Shown here: in pieces, positions 26,618 to 36,609 of the stretch
Layout: each line of letters opens with the position of its first letter
How positions within the stretch are numbered: the stretch's first letter is position 1
Assembly (NCBI GenBank): GCA_965201045.1
Contig: OZ241746.1
Span: forward strand, 744,001-808,000
Direction of reading: 5' to 3'
Source: JAPORK01 sp026710285
Lineage (GTDB): Bacteria > Pseudomonadota > Gammaproteobacteria > Pseudomonadales > Endozoicomonadaceae
Length of the DNA stretch: 64,000 nucleotides
Position numbers and translations under genes: made by a program
The notes under the pieces: model-generated
What the model was told of the DNA's origin: nothing
What the model saw: only the letters and a program-made list of their open reading frames with translations
The model's database searches: none

Positions 26618-27076
26618 TTACAAAGGGATTTGCTGAATATCAATGCCATTTTCCCGGACAAACTGTGTTAATGCCTGTTGATCTTCTGTGCGATCATAAC
26701 GCTCTGCATAAACAATACGTTTAACACCCGCTGCAATCAGGTTTTTTGTACACTGTACACAGGGAGAGTGAGTTACATAAGCTGTTGCATTCTCAATGGC
26801 AATACCAGTTCTTGCTGCCCAGATAACCGCATTTAATTCTGCATGAATTTCATGTGCATTTGACCACAGGCTATGTGCAGAAGATTTACCTTGTGGAAAC
26901 TGCTCCGAACAGTTTGTCCACCCTGCTGGTGTTCCGTTAACTCCGGTAGAGAGAATGCGACCATCTTTTACCAACAGACAAGCTACATGTAAAGAAACAC
27001 ATTTTGAAAAAGCGGCCAGCTCTCTGGCCATGCGCAGATAAATCATATCGCTGTTTAGGTTGCTGTCATGCCCCAT
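26618..27076 (-). CDS. Deoxycytidylate/cytidine deaminase family protein
   Basis: Zinc deaminase of the dCMP-deaminase (ComEB-like) family, which converts dCMP to dUMP for dTTP synthesis. 152 aa. Catalytic HAE is in HEIHAELNAVIWAA and the PCxxC Zn site in SPCVQCTKNL. The N-terminal YLRMARELAAFSKC matches the family's first helix. ATG at 27076 is preferred to an upstream TTG. It follows prmA by ~90 bp on the same strand. Substrate cannot be settled by eye; cytidine-type members are also conceivable. Confidence 0.83.
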   Translation of the reverse strand: MGHDSNLNSDMIYLRMARELAAFSKCVSLHVACLLVKDGRILSTGVNGTPAGWTNCSEQFPQGKSSAHSLWSNAHEIHAELNAVIWAARTGIAIENATAYVTHSPCVQCTKNLIAAGVKRIVYAERYDRTEDQQALTQFVRENGIDIQQIPL

Positions 27077-27165
27077 AATCACAAGTACCAAAACTTTTTG
27101 TTAGTGTAAATATCTGTATGCTATCTCTTCACCGCAATGACAGTATGTGAACGATGAGATCATTA

Positions 27166-28059
27166 TCACAATGTAGCCGAATGTTTTTTCCCTGTCAGCC
27201 GAACCCAACCTTCTTTTAAAACCGGCGGATCCATCGCAAACCATGGCTGATATGCTGCTATTACTGCTTCTGTCTGATCATTAAGAATGCCAGATAAGAC
27301 AATATCTCCTCCCGGTTTAATTAAACTGGTCAGAGAAGGAGCTAGCTCTGTTAACGGACCGGAAAGAATGTTAGCCAGCAAAATATCTGCTTTAGCACCT
27401 GTGGGTATATTCTCCGGATAGACTGTTCCAAACTTTTCGGTGGCAACATGGTTACGCTGAGCGTTTTTTTGGCTGGCTTCAAGTGCCTGAGGATCAATAT
27501 CCACACCTAAAACAAACCGGGCTCCTAGCAGAGAGGCAGCAATACCTAAAATACCTGAACCACAGCCATAATCAATCACATATTTACCGGCTATACAGTG
27601 GGCATCTAACCATTGCAAACACAACGCTGTGGTTGCATGACTGCCTGTACCAAAACCACATCCCGGGTCCAGCATTACATTGATAGCATCTGGATCCGGA
27701 GGTGTACACCAGCCCGGGCAAACCCAGAGTCTGTTCCCAAACTGCATAGCATGAAAATCGCGAATACACTCTTTTTCCCATTGTTTATCTTCAATGGTCT
27801 TTACCAAAGGTTTTATCTGTACCTGTGGTGCTTCGCTGCTGATTGTGGCAATGACCGTATTAATATTAATGTCTTCAGTAAATAGACCTTTAACTTTTGT
27901 ACCTGTCCATAATGGTGTGCTTCCCGGCGCAGGCTCATAGACGGGTTGATTCTCAGCATCCTGAAAAGTAACTGAAGAAGCTCCACAGCGAAACAGCAGT
28001 TCTTCAAGCATGTCACACTGATTGGCACTGGTTATAAGTTCAATTTGAATCCACGACAT
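27166..28059 (-). CDS. prmA: Ribosomal protein L11 methyltransferase
   Basis: SAM-dependent enzyme that trimethylates ribosomal protein L11 at several amino groups. 297 aa, standard length. N-terminal L11-recognition domain (~1-95) followed by the Rossmann methyltransferase domain with LDPGCGFGTGSHATT (family signature), VIDYGCGSGILGIA (motif I) and DILLANILSGPL (motif IV). The gene appears intact and starts from a clear ATG. Confidence 0.95.
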   Translation of the reverse strand: MSWIQIELITSANQCDMLEELLFRCGASSVTFQDAENQPVYEPAPGSTPLWTGTKVKGLFTEDININTVIATISSEAPQVQIKPLVKTIEDKQWEKECIRDFHAMQFGNRLWVCPGWCTPPDPDAINVMLDPGCGFGTGSHATTALCLQWLDAHCIAGKYVIDYGCGSGILGIAASLLGARFVLGVDIDPQALEASQKNAQRNHVATEKFGTVYPENIPTGAKADILLANILSGPLTELAPSLTSLIKPGGDIVLSGILNDQTEAVIAAYQPWFAMDPPVLKEGWVRLTGKKHSATL

Positions 28060-28239
28060 AAATACAAAATAACCTTTAAAAACTCAAGCTTTCAGGCAGA
28101 TTAAGCACTTTTGTAATTAATGTCAAAACTATTTTTGACAGATTCAGGTTCAAGATTGTTGCTTACAGTTGCTCTGGTTTCGACTCCGCCTCACCAACGG
28201 GTTTGGGGCGTTGTAGGTTACAGATCTTCCTGGTGGCTA

Positions 28240-28510
28240 AGCCTGTCTCTTAGTCACATTTTTCAGATTCAGTCTTTTACTCTGGCATGTTTGTTTTTTG
28301 CTGAATATATCAGCCTTTGCCGGACACACCGTGGGCTGAGCCTGTCGAAGCCTGGGAGAAATTAAAACCTAAATGTCCCCATCCAGGCTTCGACAAGCTC
28401 AGCCAGCGGATAGGGTAGTATTGATGAAATTGTCTGAATTTACCTGTATTTACTGCTCTGTTCATCTGAAATTTTTGTTGGGGATTTGTGTATAAAAGAC
28501 AGGGCGGAGT
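28240..28510. repeat. Dispersed repeat copy B with inverted repeat and GTGTATAAAAGACAG tail
   Basis: Shares its first ~80 bp with copies at 15640 and 42318. GGCTGAGCCTGTCGAAGCC (28334-28352) pairs with 28386-28404. A tail GTGTATAAAAGACAG near 28490 matches 42485. It fills the 550-bp gap between prmA and the tuf terminator. Confidence 0.7.
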
Positions 28511-28541
28511 GGAGTTGAGTCAAAGCCAGCTTATAAAAAGC

Positions 28542-28575
28542 AAAAAAGCCAAAAGCATAATTCCTGCTTTTGGCT
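28542..28575 (-). terminator. Intrinsic terminator of tuf
   Basis: AGCCAAAAGCA (28547-28557) pairs perfectly with TGCTTTTGGCT (28565-28575) around a 7-nt loop. In the minus-strand sense it is followed by a T run, 34 bp after the tuf stop. It ends the str operon. Confidence 0.85.
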
Positions 28576-28608
28576 TTCTATAATTTCTAAAATTACTTAA
28601 AGACAGAC

Positions 28609-29832
28609 TTAAGCAATAATTTTAGAAACAACACCTGCACCAACGGTACGTCCGCCTTCTCTGATGGCAAAACGTAAACCTTCATCCATCGCAATTGGGC
28701 AGATTAGTTTAGCGATGATCTTAACGTTTTCTCCAGGCATAACCATTTCAGTACCTTCAGGTAATTCAACAGTTCCTGTAACATCAGTAGTACGGAAGTA
28801 AAACTGTGGACGATATCCTTTCAAGAAAGGAGTATGACGTCCGCCTTCTTCTTTGGTCAGTACATAAATTTCTGATTCAAACTGAGTGTGTGGTGTGATA
28901 GAACCAGGATGAGCCAATACCTGACCACGCTCAATTTCATCACGCTTGGTACCACGCAGTAAGCAGCCCACGTTCTCACCTGCACGACCTTCATCAAGCA
29001 GTTTACGGAACATTTCAACACCAGTAACTGTAGTTTTTACAGTCTCTTTAAGACCAACAATTTCTACTTCTTCACCGACTTTGATAATACCACGCTCAAC
29101 ACGTCCGGTTACTACAGTACCACGACCAGCAATAGAGAATACATCTTCAATAGGTAGCAGGAATGGCTGATCAATATCACGCTCTGGCTCAGGAATATAA
29201 GAATCCAGTGCTTCTACTAAATTTTTAACAGCAGTAGTTCCCAGTTCATTGTCATCCTGACCATTTAATGCCATCAGTGCTGAACCTGCAATGATAGGTG
29301 TATCATCACCTGGGAAATCATATTCACTTAACAGATCACGCAGTTCCATTTCAACCAGTTCAAGCATTTCTTTGTATTCGTCAGTACCAACGCCGCCACA
29401 ATCTTCAGCCAGCAAGTCTGCTTTGTTAAGAAATACAACAATCTTAGGAACACCAACCTGACGGGATAATAAGATATGCTCACGTGTTTGAGGCATAGCA
29501 CCATCTGTTGCACCACATACCAAAATAGCGCCATCCATCTGTGCAGCACCAGTGATCATGTTTTTGATATAGTCAGCGTGTCCAGGGCAGTCTACGTGTG
29601 CATAGTGACGGTTTGTAGATTCATACTCAACATGAGAAGCAGCAATCGTGATACCACGTTCACGCTCTTCAGGTGCATTATCAATCTGATCAAACTGTTT
29701 GACTTCACCACCATAAACTTCTGCACAAACACGAGTCAGTGCTGCTGTTAACGTTGTTTTTCCATGGTCAACGTGACCAATAGTACCTACGTTAACATGC
29801 GCTTTTGTACGTTCAAATTTTTCTTTAGCCAT
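28609..29832 (-). CDS. tuf: Elongation factor Tu
   Basis: GTPase delivering aminoacyl-tRNA to the ribosome. 407 aa, a little longer than E. coli EF-Tu (394). G1 GHVDHGKTTL, switch I ERGITI, G3 DCPGHADY, G4 NKAD, and domain II start PFLLPIEDVFSI are all present, ending in GAGVVSKII. It is the last gene of the str operon, 72 bp behind fusA, followed directly by an intrinsic terminator. Confidence 0.98.
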   Translation of the reverse strand: MAKEKFERTKAHVNVGTIGHVDHGKTTLTAALTRVCAEVYGGEVKQFDQIDNAPEERERGITIAASHVEYESTNRHYAHVDCPGHADYIKNMITGAAQMDGAILVCGATDGAMPQTREHILLSRQVGVPKIVVFLNKADLLAEDCGGVGTDEYKEMLELVEMELRDLLSEYDFPGDDTPIIAGSALMALNGQDDNELGTTAVKNLVEALDSYIPEPERDIDQPFLLPIEDVFSIAGRGTVVTGRVERGIIKVGEEVEIVGLKETVKTTVTGVEMFRKLLDEGRAGENVGCLLRGTKRDEIERGQVLAHPGSITPHTQFESEIYVLTKEEGGRHTPFLKGYRPQFYFRTTDVTGTVELPEGTEMVMPGENVKIIAKLICPIAMDEGLRFAIREGGRTVGAGVVSKIIA

Positions 29833-29904
29833 TTCTGCTTTACCTTGTATTAAACGAATTTAAGTTTAAATCAAATATATTAGTATGGTCTGATGACCTA
29901 CTGC

Positions 29905-32010
29905 TTATTTAACCCTGTTTATTTTGCTTACCGCCTCGGCAATATTAGCTGGTGCTTCAGCGTATTCTGTAAACTCCATAGTATAGGTTGCTCTGCCCTG
30001 CGTTGCTGAACGCAGATCTGTGGCATAACCAAACATTTCCCCTAGAGGGACTTTGGCCGTAATAACTTTACCCATAGATCCGTCATCCATTCCCTGCACT
30101 ATACCGCGACGACGGTTCAGATCTCCCATTACATCTCCCATATAATCTTCAGGTGTAACCACCTCAACAAACATAAGAGGTTCCATCACTACAGGGCTTG
30201 CCTGAGGAGCATATTTTTTGAGCGCCTGAGATGCTGCAATTTTAAAGGCCATTTCGCTGGAGTCAACCTCGTGGAAAGAACCATCATATAAGCGAGCTTT
30301 CAGACCAAGCAAAGGATAACCGGCGATGACACCATTTTGCATCTGCTCAGAAATACCTTTTTCAATTGCAGGGATATATTCCTTAGGAATCACACCACCA
30401 ACAATCTGATTAATAAACTCAAGCCCCTCTTCACCTTCGTCAGCAGGTGAAAATTCAATAACAACGTGACCATACTGACCACGCCCTCCGGTCTGGCGAG
30501 CAAACTTATGGTTTGCATCAACAGAGGTCGTTAGTTTTTCACGATAAGCTACCTGAGGCTTACCTACATTTGCTTCAACATTAAATTCACGACGCATCCG
30601 GTCAACAATAATATCCAGATGAAGTTCACCCATACCGGAAATAATTGTTTGCCCTGTCTCTTCATCTGTTTTTACACGAAAAGAAGGATCTTCCTGTGCC
30701 AGTTTTTGTAGTGCAACACCCATTTTTTCCTGATCTGCTTTTGACTTAGGTTCAACAGCCACAGAAATCACAGGTTCAGGGAATTCCATTCGCTCAAGAA
30801 CAATTTTATCATTCATGGAACACAAGGTATCACCCGTTGTTACATCTTTCAAGCCAACCAGTGCAACAATGTCACCCGCAAGGACTTCTTTGATCTCTTG
30901 TCGGTTGTTAGAGTGCATTTGCACCATACGACCCACACGATCACGCTTTTCTTTGACACTGTTGTAGACAGTATCTCCCGAAGCCAGCTGTCCCGAATAA
31001 ACCCGGACGAAAGTTAGCGTACCCACAAAAGGATCGGTAGCAATTTTAAATGCCAGCGCAGCGAAAGGTGCGTTATCATCGGCTTTACGGGTATCAATTG
31101 TTTCACCGTCTTCCAGCGTTCCTTCAATCGGTTTAACTTCTTCAGGAGAAGGCATGTATTCAATAACAGCATCAAGAACAGCCTGCACGCCTTTATTTTT
31201 AAACGCTGATCCACCAAATACCGGAATAATTTCATTTGCCAGCGTTCGCATACGAATGCCTTTGCATATATCTTCTTCGCTAAGGTCGCCTTCTTCCAGA
31301 TAGTGCTCCATCAGCTCTTCAGAAGCTTCAGCTGCAGATTCTACCAGATGTTCGCGCATTTGCTGACAGGTATCCATCAGTTCAGCGGGAATTTCTTCGT
31401 AGTTGAAAGTCATTCCTTGGTCGGCTTCATTCCAGATAATCGCTTTCATTTTAACCAGATCGACGACACCTTTGAAATCATCTTCAGCACCAATGGTCAT
31501 TTGCATAGGCACAGCATTTGCACCCAGACGATCACGCAACTGATCGATAACCATTTGATAGTTTGCGCCAATTCGGTCCATTTTATTTACAAAAACCAGA
31601 CGTGGAACCTGATATTTATCCGCTTGTCGCCATACGGTTTCTGTTTGTGGCTGAACGCCTGAAGAACCACAAAGAACAACCACAGCACCATCAAGCACCC
31701 GCAGAGACCGTTCCACTTCAATAGTGAAATCTACGTGTCCTGGAGTATCAATAATATTTACTCTATGCTCATCAAACTGACCCTGCATCCCACGCCAAAA
31801 ACAGGTCGTTGCAGCAGAGGTAATTGTAATACCGCGCTCCTGTTCCTGTTCCATCCAGTCCATGGTTGCAGCACCGTCATGTACTTCCCCAATTTTATGA
31901 CTGAGACCAGTATAAAAAAGTACACGCTCGGTAGTTGTTGTCTTCCCCGCATCTACATGAGCACATATACCAATGTTACGATAGCGGCGTATCGGAGTTT
32001 TACGTGCCAC
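29905..32010 (-). CDS. fusA: Elongation factor G
   Basis: Ribosomal translocase GTPase, 701 aa. G1 AHVDAGKTTTTER, switch I ERGITITSAA, G3 IDTPGHVDF, G4 FVNKMDR, and domain IV segment TGGRGQYGHVVIEFSP are visible. Length and domain order are normal. It lies 23 bp behind rpsG in the str operon. Confidence 0.98.
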   Translation of the reverse strand: MARKTPIRRYRNIGICAHVDAGKTTTTERVLFYTGLSHKIGEVHDGAATMDWMEQEQERGITITSAATTCFWRGMQGQFDEHRVNIIDTPGHVDFTIEVERSLRVLDGAVVVLCGSSGVQPQTETVWRQADKYQVPRLVFVNKMDRIGANYQMVIDQLRDRLGANAVPMQMTIGAEDDFKGVVDLVKMKAIIWNEADQGMTFNYEEIPAELMDTCQQMREHLVESAAEASEELMEHYLEEGDLSEEDICKGIRMRTLANEIIPVFGGSAFKNKGVQAVLDAVIEYMPSPEEVKPIEGTLEDGETIDTRKADDNAPFAALAFKIATDPFVGTLTFVRVYSGQLASGDTVYNSVKEKRDRVGRMVQMHSNNRQEIKEVLAGDIVALVGLKDVTTGDTLCSMNDKIVLERMEFPEPVISVAVEPKSKADQEKMGVALQKLAQEDPSFRVKTDEETGQTIISGMGELHLDIIVDRMRREFNVEANVGKPQVAYREKLTTSVDANHKFARQTGGRGQYGHVVIEFSPADEGEEGLEFINQIVGGVIPKEYIPAIEKGISEQMQNGVIAGYPLLGLKARLYDGSFHEVDSSEMAFKIAASQALKKYAPQASPVVMEPLMFVEVVTPEDYMGDVMGDLNRRRGIVQGMDDGSMGKVITAKVPLGEMFGYATDLRSATQGRATYTMEFTEYAEAPANIAEAVSKINRVK

Positions 32011-32033
32011 AGTTTAAACCCTCTGTAAAAAAA

Positions 32034-32504
32034 TCAAAAACGGTAATGTGAAAATGCTTTGTTTGCTTCTGCCATACGATGAACGTCTTCGCGTTTCTTA
32101 TAAGCGGCACCTTTTTTCTCTGAAGCATCAATGATTTCACCAGCCAGACGCAGCGCCATTGACTTTTCACCACGCTTACGCGCAGCTTCTACCAGCCAGC
32201 GCATTGCTAACGTTGTACGACGGGCAGGACGCACTTCCACCGGAACCTGATAAGTAGCACCGCCGACACGACGCGATTTTACTTCGACAACAGGGGCTAA
32301 TGTTTCCAGTACGGTTTCAAAAATTTCGACAGGATCTTTACTTATGCGCTCTAAAACTTTGTCCAGCGCAATATAAACGATTTTTTCAGCAACGGATTTT
32401 TTACCGTCAACCATTAGATGGTTAATAAATTTAGCCAGCGTTTTATTACCAAACTTAGGATCTGGTAACACTTCGCGTTTTGCGGCAACGCGTCTTCTTG
32501 GCAT
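32034..32504 (-). CDS. rpsG: 30S ribosomal protein S7
   Basis: Primary 16S rRNA 3'-domain binding protein, 156 aa. It contains the characteristic FINHLMVDGKKSVAEKI, VGGATYQVPVEVRPARR and REDVHRMAEANKAFSHYR ending. It starts MPRRRVAAKREVLPDP as in other gammaproteobacteria. The spacer to rpsL is about 220 bp, longer than usual, without another gene. Confidence 0.98.
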   Translation of the reverse strand: MPRRRVAAKREVLPDPKFGNKTLAKFINHLMVDGKKSVAEKIVYIALDKVLERISKDPVEIFETVLETLAPVVEVKSRRVGGATYQVPVEVRPARRTTLAMRWLVEAARKRGEKSMALRLAGEIIDASEKKGAAYKKREDVHRMAEANKAFSHYRF

Positions 32505-32725
32505 GATAAGTCCTCAAATTTTTCTTCAGGTTGCTCCGAGATCAATAATAACCCGGCCTTACTCTTATCACTCATGTAACAAATTGATATCTCAGTATCT
32601 GATTTAATGTTAAATCGGTATGATCAAAAATAATTACATGGTCAAAAAGTGATGTGATAACAATTTAACTCAGTGCAACATTACTTTTCAATAAAAATAA
32701 AGATTTTACAGTATATGGTTAATAC

Positions 32726-33100
32726 TTATCCTTTAGGTTTTTTAGTCCCGTACTTAGAACGTCCCTGTTTACGATCATTAACACCCTGTGTATCCAGTGT
32801 ACCACGAACAGTATGGTAACGAACACCTGGTAAATCTTTAACACGTCCTCCACGGATAAGCACAACACTGTGTTCCTGGAGATTGTGTCCTTCACCACCA
32901 ATATAAGATGTTACTTCAAACCCGTTGGTCAAGCGAACACGACATACCTTCCGCAGCGCAGAGTTTGGTTTCTTTGGAGTAGTGGTATACACACGGGTAC
33001 ACACACCACGGCGTTGTGGACATCCCTGAAGTGCAGGTACATCAGTTTTCTGTACCTTGCGTTTTCTGGGCTTGCGCACAAGCTGATTAATTGTTGCCAT
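32726..33100 (-). CDS. rpsL: 30S ribosomal protein S12
   Basis: Decoding-centre protein, 124 aa. Conserved loops are present: TTPKKPNSALRKVCRVRL with the lysine that confers streptomycin sensitivity when unmutated, and PGVRYHTVRGTLD. First gene of the rpsL-rpsG-fusA-tuf operon; AGGAGA lies upstream of the ATG. Confidence 0.98.
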   Translation of the reverse strand: MATINQLVRKPRKRKVQKTDVPALQGCPQRRGVCTRVYTTTPKKPNSALRKVCRVRLTNGFEVTSYIGGEGHNLQEHSVVLIRGGRVKDLPGVRYHTVRGTLDTQGVNDRKQGRSKYGTKKPKG

Positions 33101-33780
33101 ATTACATCAAGTCTCCTATAGACTTAAATTTACAGATAACAAGCAAGATGCGTATTATCCGTTCCAAGTTAAAAAATACCACTTACACCTTTTATCACTT
33201 TACTAACCTTCGTCATGAAAGTGAGGATTTTAGTTTGATTATGTTTTTAATGCACCTGCTTGAGAATACACCTAAACTAAAACTTCCACTATTAATTGTT
33301 CTGCAGGCTAATCCCTGCCAGTCCTGTAGTTTTACATTTTTTTCATACTAACAGGATAAAGTTAATAATGCTTTGAATAATAAGCAATCATCATTTTTGC
33401 ATTAAAATATCTAAACCATTATTTGTAAAGTACATCTACACATAATGTGGTGCAGAATTAATCTCTGCAATTGCCAGCTCTGTATAAGGCTAGTATGCAA
33501 ACATTTATCAACAGCCCTCATTATCAGTCCGAGTTAGTGATGACTTATATACAATACACTATCCGGAAAGGAGCAGGCAAAAAAGTTATTAATACCTGCA
33601 CTACCATCAAAAATGTTCGTACTCAATATATGGTATATAAAAAACATAATTCAAAGGAATTGGATTTTAAAACTCATTGCCACAATCGTCAAGATAAAGT
33701 ATGATTTTTTTGCTGTTTTTTTAAACTAAAATTCATTTTGATTATTTTTATAAATAATACATCAATAGAAAAAACAATTA
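33101..33780. other. Intergenic region between the str operon and the tandem array
   Basis: 680 bp, AT-rich. It must contain the str operon promoter near its left end. Two short plus-strand open frames (33091-33351, 33471-33704) lack ribosome binding sites and protein character. Nothing else is recognisable. Confidence 0.55.
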
Positions 33781-34115
33781 CTTAAAAATAAAACGCCTCT
33801 GTTAAAAGATATTTCAGCTAAGCACAATAGTTTTCACTGCCCTCTTTCTGAAGCAAGGAGATTTTTCCTGTAAGGCATTCATATCCTGGTGCAAAAATGT
33901 TTCTGGCAGCAGCGATCGTGTTGCTTACCCGATGTGATCCAATCTTTTTTTCACTATGTTCTGTGTTTTCAGGTAATAGCAACAGGGAACTTTTAGGGTA
34001 ATTGTTTATCAAAACTTCTGTATAACCACAGAGAAATAACTGAACTCCATACACGAATTATTCACTTTCATATACTTCCTCAATTATTACCCGGATGAGA
34101 CGATTTTTAACTGTT
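33781..34115. repeat. Conserved non-coding block R of the array (copy 1)
   Basis: Recurs at 34899-35217, 36144-36460, 37270-37590 and 38388-38697. Notable conserved segments are GTTGCTTACCCGAT, TTCACTATGTTCTGTG and AGGTAATAGCAACAGGGAA. Reading frames through it differ between copies by frameshifts, so it is probably not coding. It could be a structured RNA, a regulatory region or a dead mobile element. Confidence 0.7.
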
Positions 34116-34247
34116 GAGCAGTGAACATCTACTTTTTAATAGCGGATACAAAATAGCCAAACTGAAGAGGTATGTAACAACAGTAGAAGTATTTTGGATA
34201 ATAAAAATAACAAATTTTCAAAATTTACCCTACAGAGGAACTAATTT

Positions 34248-34799
34248 ATGACCGCTTTAGCAATAACAAAAAAAGCATTCGTACTTTTAACTTTATATTC
34301 TCTTTTAAATGTTCTTTTAACCTTAAACCTTTATGCAAGAGATTCTTTGCCTACAATAAAAAATGATACACCATGGAAAGTAAAATTTGACTATGACTGG
34401 TTAGGGTGTGGTGCATCGAATAAATACAAGCACAAAACTGACAAGAACGATCCTTTTTTTGCTCCAGTTGAACATTACACTGACAAGAAGATAAGCTCAC
34501 ATAAGCAATTTACTCTTAAAGTAGGTTGCTTTAGCAGACCTGGCATAACAGTTAAAATAGCACCTTATAGCCTGTCCAATGCTTTTTTGTATGATTTACC
34601 GATATTACTAGTAAATGGAAACATCATTGCATGCACACCAGCAACCTGTGTATGTAAAAGTGAACTCTGTAAAGAGATAGGTGGCTACTGGCACGTGCCC
34701 CGCGATAAAGTTCTTCCAACATTAAAATATGATAGCTCTAAAAAGAATAAATATAATGGTTATAGTGGTTACTATTGGTACATGGACACCCACCAATAA
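34248..34799 (+). CDS. Secreted six-cysteine protein, array paralogue 1
   Basis: 183 aa, family not recognised. A signal peptide covers ~1-30 (KKAFVLLTLYSLLNVLL, ending near LYARD). The mature protein opens with SLPTIKNDTPWKVKFDYDWLGCG and has six cysteines, conserved in all five paralogues: WLGCG, KVGCF, the cluster IACTPATCVCKSELC. The C-terminus ends in SGYYWYMDTHQ. The cysteines likely form three disulfides after export. GAGGAAC precedes the ATG. No membrane anchor or catalytic motif is visible, so extracellular or periplasmic action is inferred. Confidence 0.8.
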   Translation: MTALAITKKAFVLLTLYSLLNVLLTLNLYARDSLPTIKNDTPWKVKFDYDWLGCGASNKYKHKTDKNDPFFAPVEHYTDKKISSHKQFTLKVGCFSRPGITVKIAPYSLSNAFLYDLPILLVNGNIIACTPATCVCKSELCKEIGGYWHVPRDKVLPTLKYDSSKKNKYNGYSGYYWYMDTHQ

Positions 34800-35220
34800 A
34801 TTTATAAAACCTGTTCTGATGGTTTACAGCATCTGAACGGATCTTAAAAACAATCTTGTTGTTAAATCTACTGAACAGGATTGATTTCCTCCTCTCCACT
34901 TAAAAATAAAACGCCTCTGTTAAAAAATATTTCAGCTAAGCACAATAGTTTTCACTACCCTCTTTCTGAAGCAAAGAGATTTTTCCTACAAGGCATTTTA
35001 TCCGGGTGCAAAAATGTTTTTGCGGCAGCGATAGCGTTGCTTACCCGATGCGATCCAATCTTTTTTTCACTATGTTCTGTGTTTTCAGGTAATAGCAACA
35101 GGGAATTTTTAGGGTAATTGTTTATCAAAACTTCTGTATAACGACAGAGAAATAACTCAACTTCATACCTGAATTATTCAATTTCATACACTTCTGAAGC
35201 ATTACCCGGGTGAAGTGATT

Positions 35221-35372
35221 CTTGATTCTTGATTCTTGATTGTTGATTGTTGATTGTTGATTGTTGATTGTTGATTGTTGATTGTTGATTGTTGATTGTT
35301 GATTGTTGATTGTTGATTGTTGATTGTTGATTGTTGATTGTTGATTGTTGATTGTTGATTGTTGATTGTTGA
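35221..35372. repeat. Heptamer microsatellite (CTTGATT)3(GTTGATT)18
   Basis: 21 perfect or near-perfect 7-bp units followed by a partial GTTGA. It replaces the single ACTGTTGA site found at this position in other units and explains unit 2's extra length. It ends 130 bp upstream of paralogue 2. Open frames read through it are artefacts of the repeat. Confidence 0.97.
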
Positions 35373-35502
35373 ATAAAAAACATCTACTTTTAACAGCGGA
35401 TACAAAATAGTTAAACTGAAGAAGTATATAACAATAGCAACAGTATTTTGAATGATTCAGAGTAACAAATTTTTAAAAACCACTCTATAACAAGGCGAAG
35501 TT

Positions 35503-36045
35503 ATGACTGTTTCAATAATAAAAAAAGCATTGGTACTTTTAACTTTATATTCTCTTTTAAATGTCTTTGTAACCTCAAACCTTTATGCAAAAGATTCTTT
35601 CCCTAAAATAAAAAATGATACCTCATGGAAAGTAAAATTTGACTATTCTTGGTCAGGATGTGGTGCATTGAATAAATGGAAGCACAAAGGTACCGTAGGT
35701 TCTGATTTTGGTCCGGTTGGACATGCCAGCAGAAAGAAGGTAAGCCCAAATAAGGAATTGACGGTTAAAGTAAGTTGCTTTAGCAGACCTCTGCCAGTTA
35801 AAATAACACCTTATAACCTGTCCAATAAATTTTTGGATTCTTTATCGATAAAACTAATAAATGGGAACATCATTGCATGTACGCCAGCAACCTGTGTATG
35901 TAAAAGTGAGCTCTGTGAAAAGGTAAATGGCTACTGGGAAGTGCCTCGAGATAAAGTCCTTCCAACATTAAAATATGATAACTCTAAAAAGAATAAAGAC
36001 AATGGTTATAGTGGTTACTATTGGTACATGGACACCAATCAATAA
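35503..36045 (+). CDS. Secreted six-cysteine protein, array paralogue 2
   Basis: 180 aa. Same plan as paralogue 1: signal peptide ending near LYAKD, then FPKIKNDTSWKVKFDYSWSGCG, a central KVSCFSRP, and the cluster IACTPATCVCKSELC followed by YWEVPRDKVLPTLKY. It differs mainly between residues ~55 and 80 (GTVGSDFGPVGH), the most variable stretch in the family. Its promoter lies behind the heptamer microsatellite, so its expression could vary with repeat number; this is a hypothesis. AGGCGAAG precedes the ATG. Confidence 0.8.
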   Translation: MTVSIIKKALVLLTLYSLLNVFVTSNLYAKDSFPKIKNDTSWKVKFDYSWSGCGALNKWKHKGTVGSDFGPVGHASRKKVSPNKELTVKVSCFSRPLPVKITPYNLSNKFLDSLSIKLINGNIIACTPATCVCKSELCEKVNGYWEVPRDKVLPTLKYDNSKKNKDNGYSGYYWYMDTNQ

Positions 36046-36609
36046 ATTTATAAAATCTGTTCTGATGGTTTACAGCATCTGAACGGATCTTAAAATTAAT
36101 CCTGTTGTTAAATTTACTGAACAGGATTGATTTCCTCCCCCCGCTTAAAAATAAAACACCTCTGTTAAAAGATATTTCAGCTGAGCACAATAGTTTTCAC
36201 TGCCCTCTTTCTGAAGCAAGAAGATTTTTCCTGTAAGGCATTAATATTCGGATGCAAAAATGTTTTTGCGGCAGCGATAGCGTTGCTTACCCGATGCGAT
36301 CCAATCTTTTTTCACTATGTTCTGTGTTTTCAGGTAATAGCAACAGGGAACTTTTAGGGTAGTTATTTATCAAAACTTCTGTATAACCACAGAGAAATAA
36401 CTGAAGTTCATACCTGGATTATTCACTTTCATACACTTCTGAAGCATTACCCGAGTGAAATGATTTGTAACTGTTGAATGGCAAATATCTACTTTTTAAC
36501 AGCAGATGTAAAATAGTCAAACTGAAGAGGGTATATAACAACAGCAGAAGTATTTTGAATGGTTAAGAATAAAAAATTTTCAAAATTTACTCTACAACGA
36601 GGCTAACTC

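Noticed and set aside
33091..33351. 86-codon frame opposite the str operon leader
   Set aside because: It overlaps the rpsL start and promoter region and has no recognisable protein features.
34881..35117. 78-codon frame in block R of unit 2
   Set aside because: The frame is broken by shifts in other units and lacks a ribosome binding site; treated as non-coding.
35221..35372. Possible CRISPR array
   Set aside because: Units are 7 bp without spacers, so this is a microsatellite.
35174..35405. Two minus-strand open frames across the heptamer repeat encoding Asn/Gln/Ser-rich polypeptides
   Set aside because: The 7-bp unit gives open frames automatically; there is no ribosome binding site and no such protein in other units.
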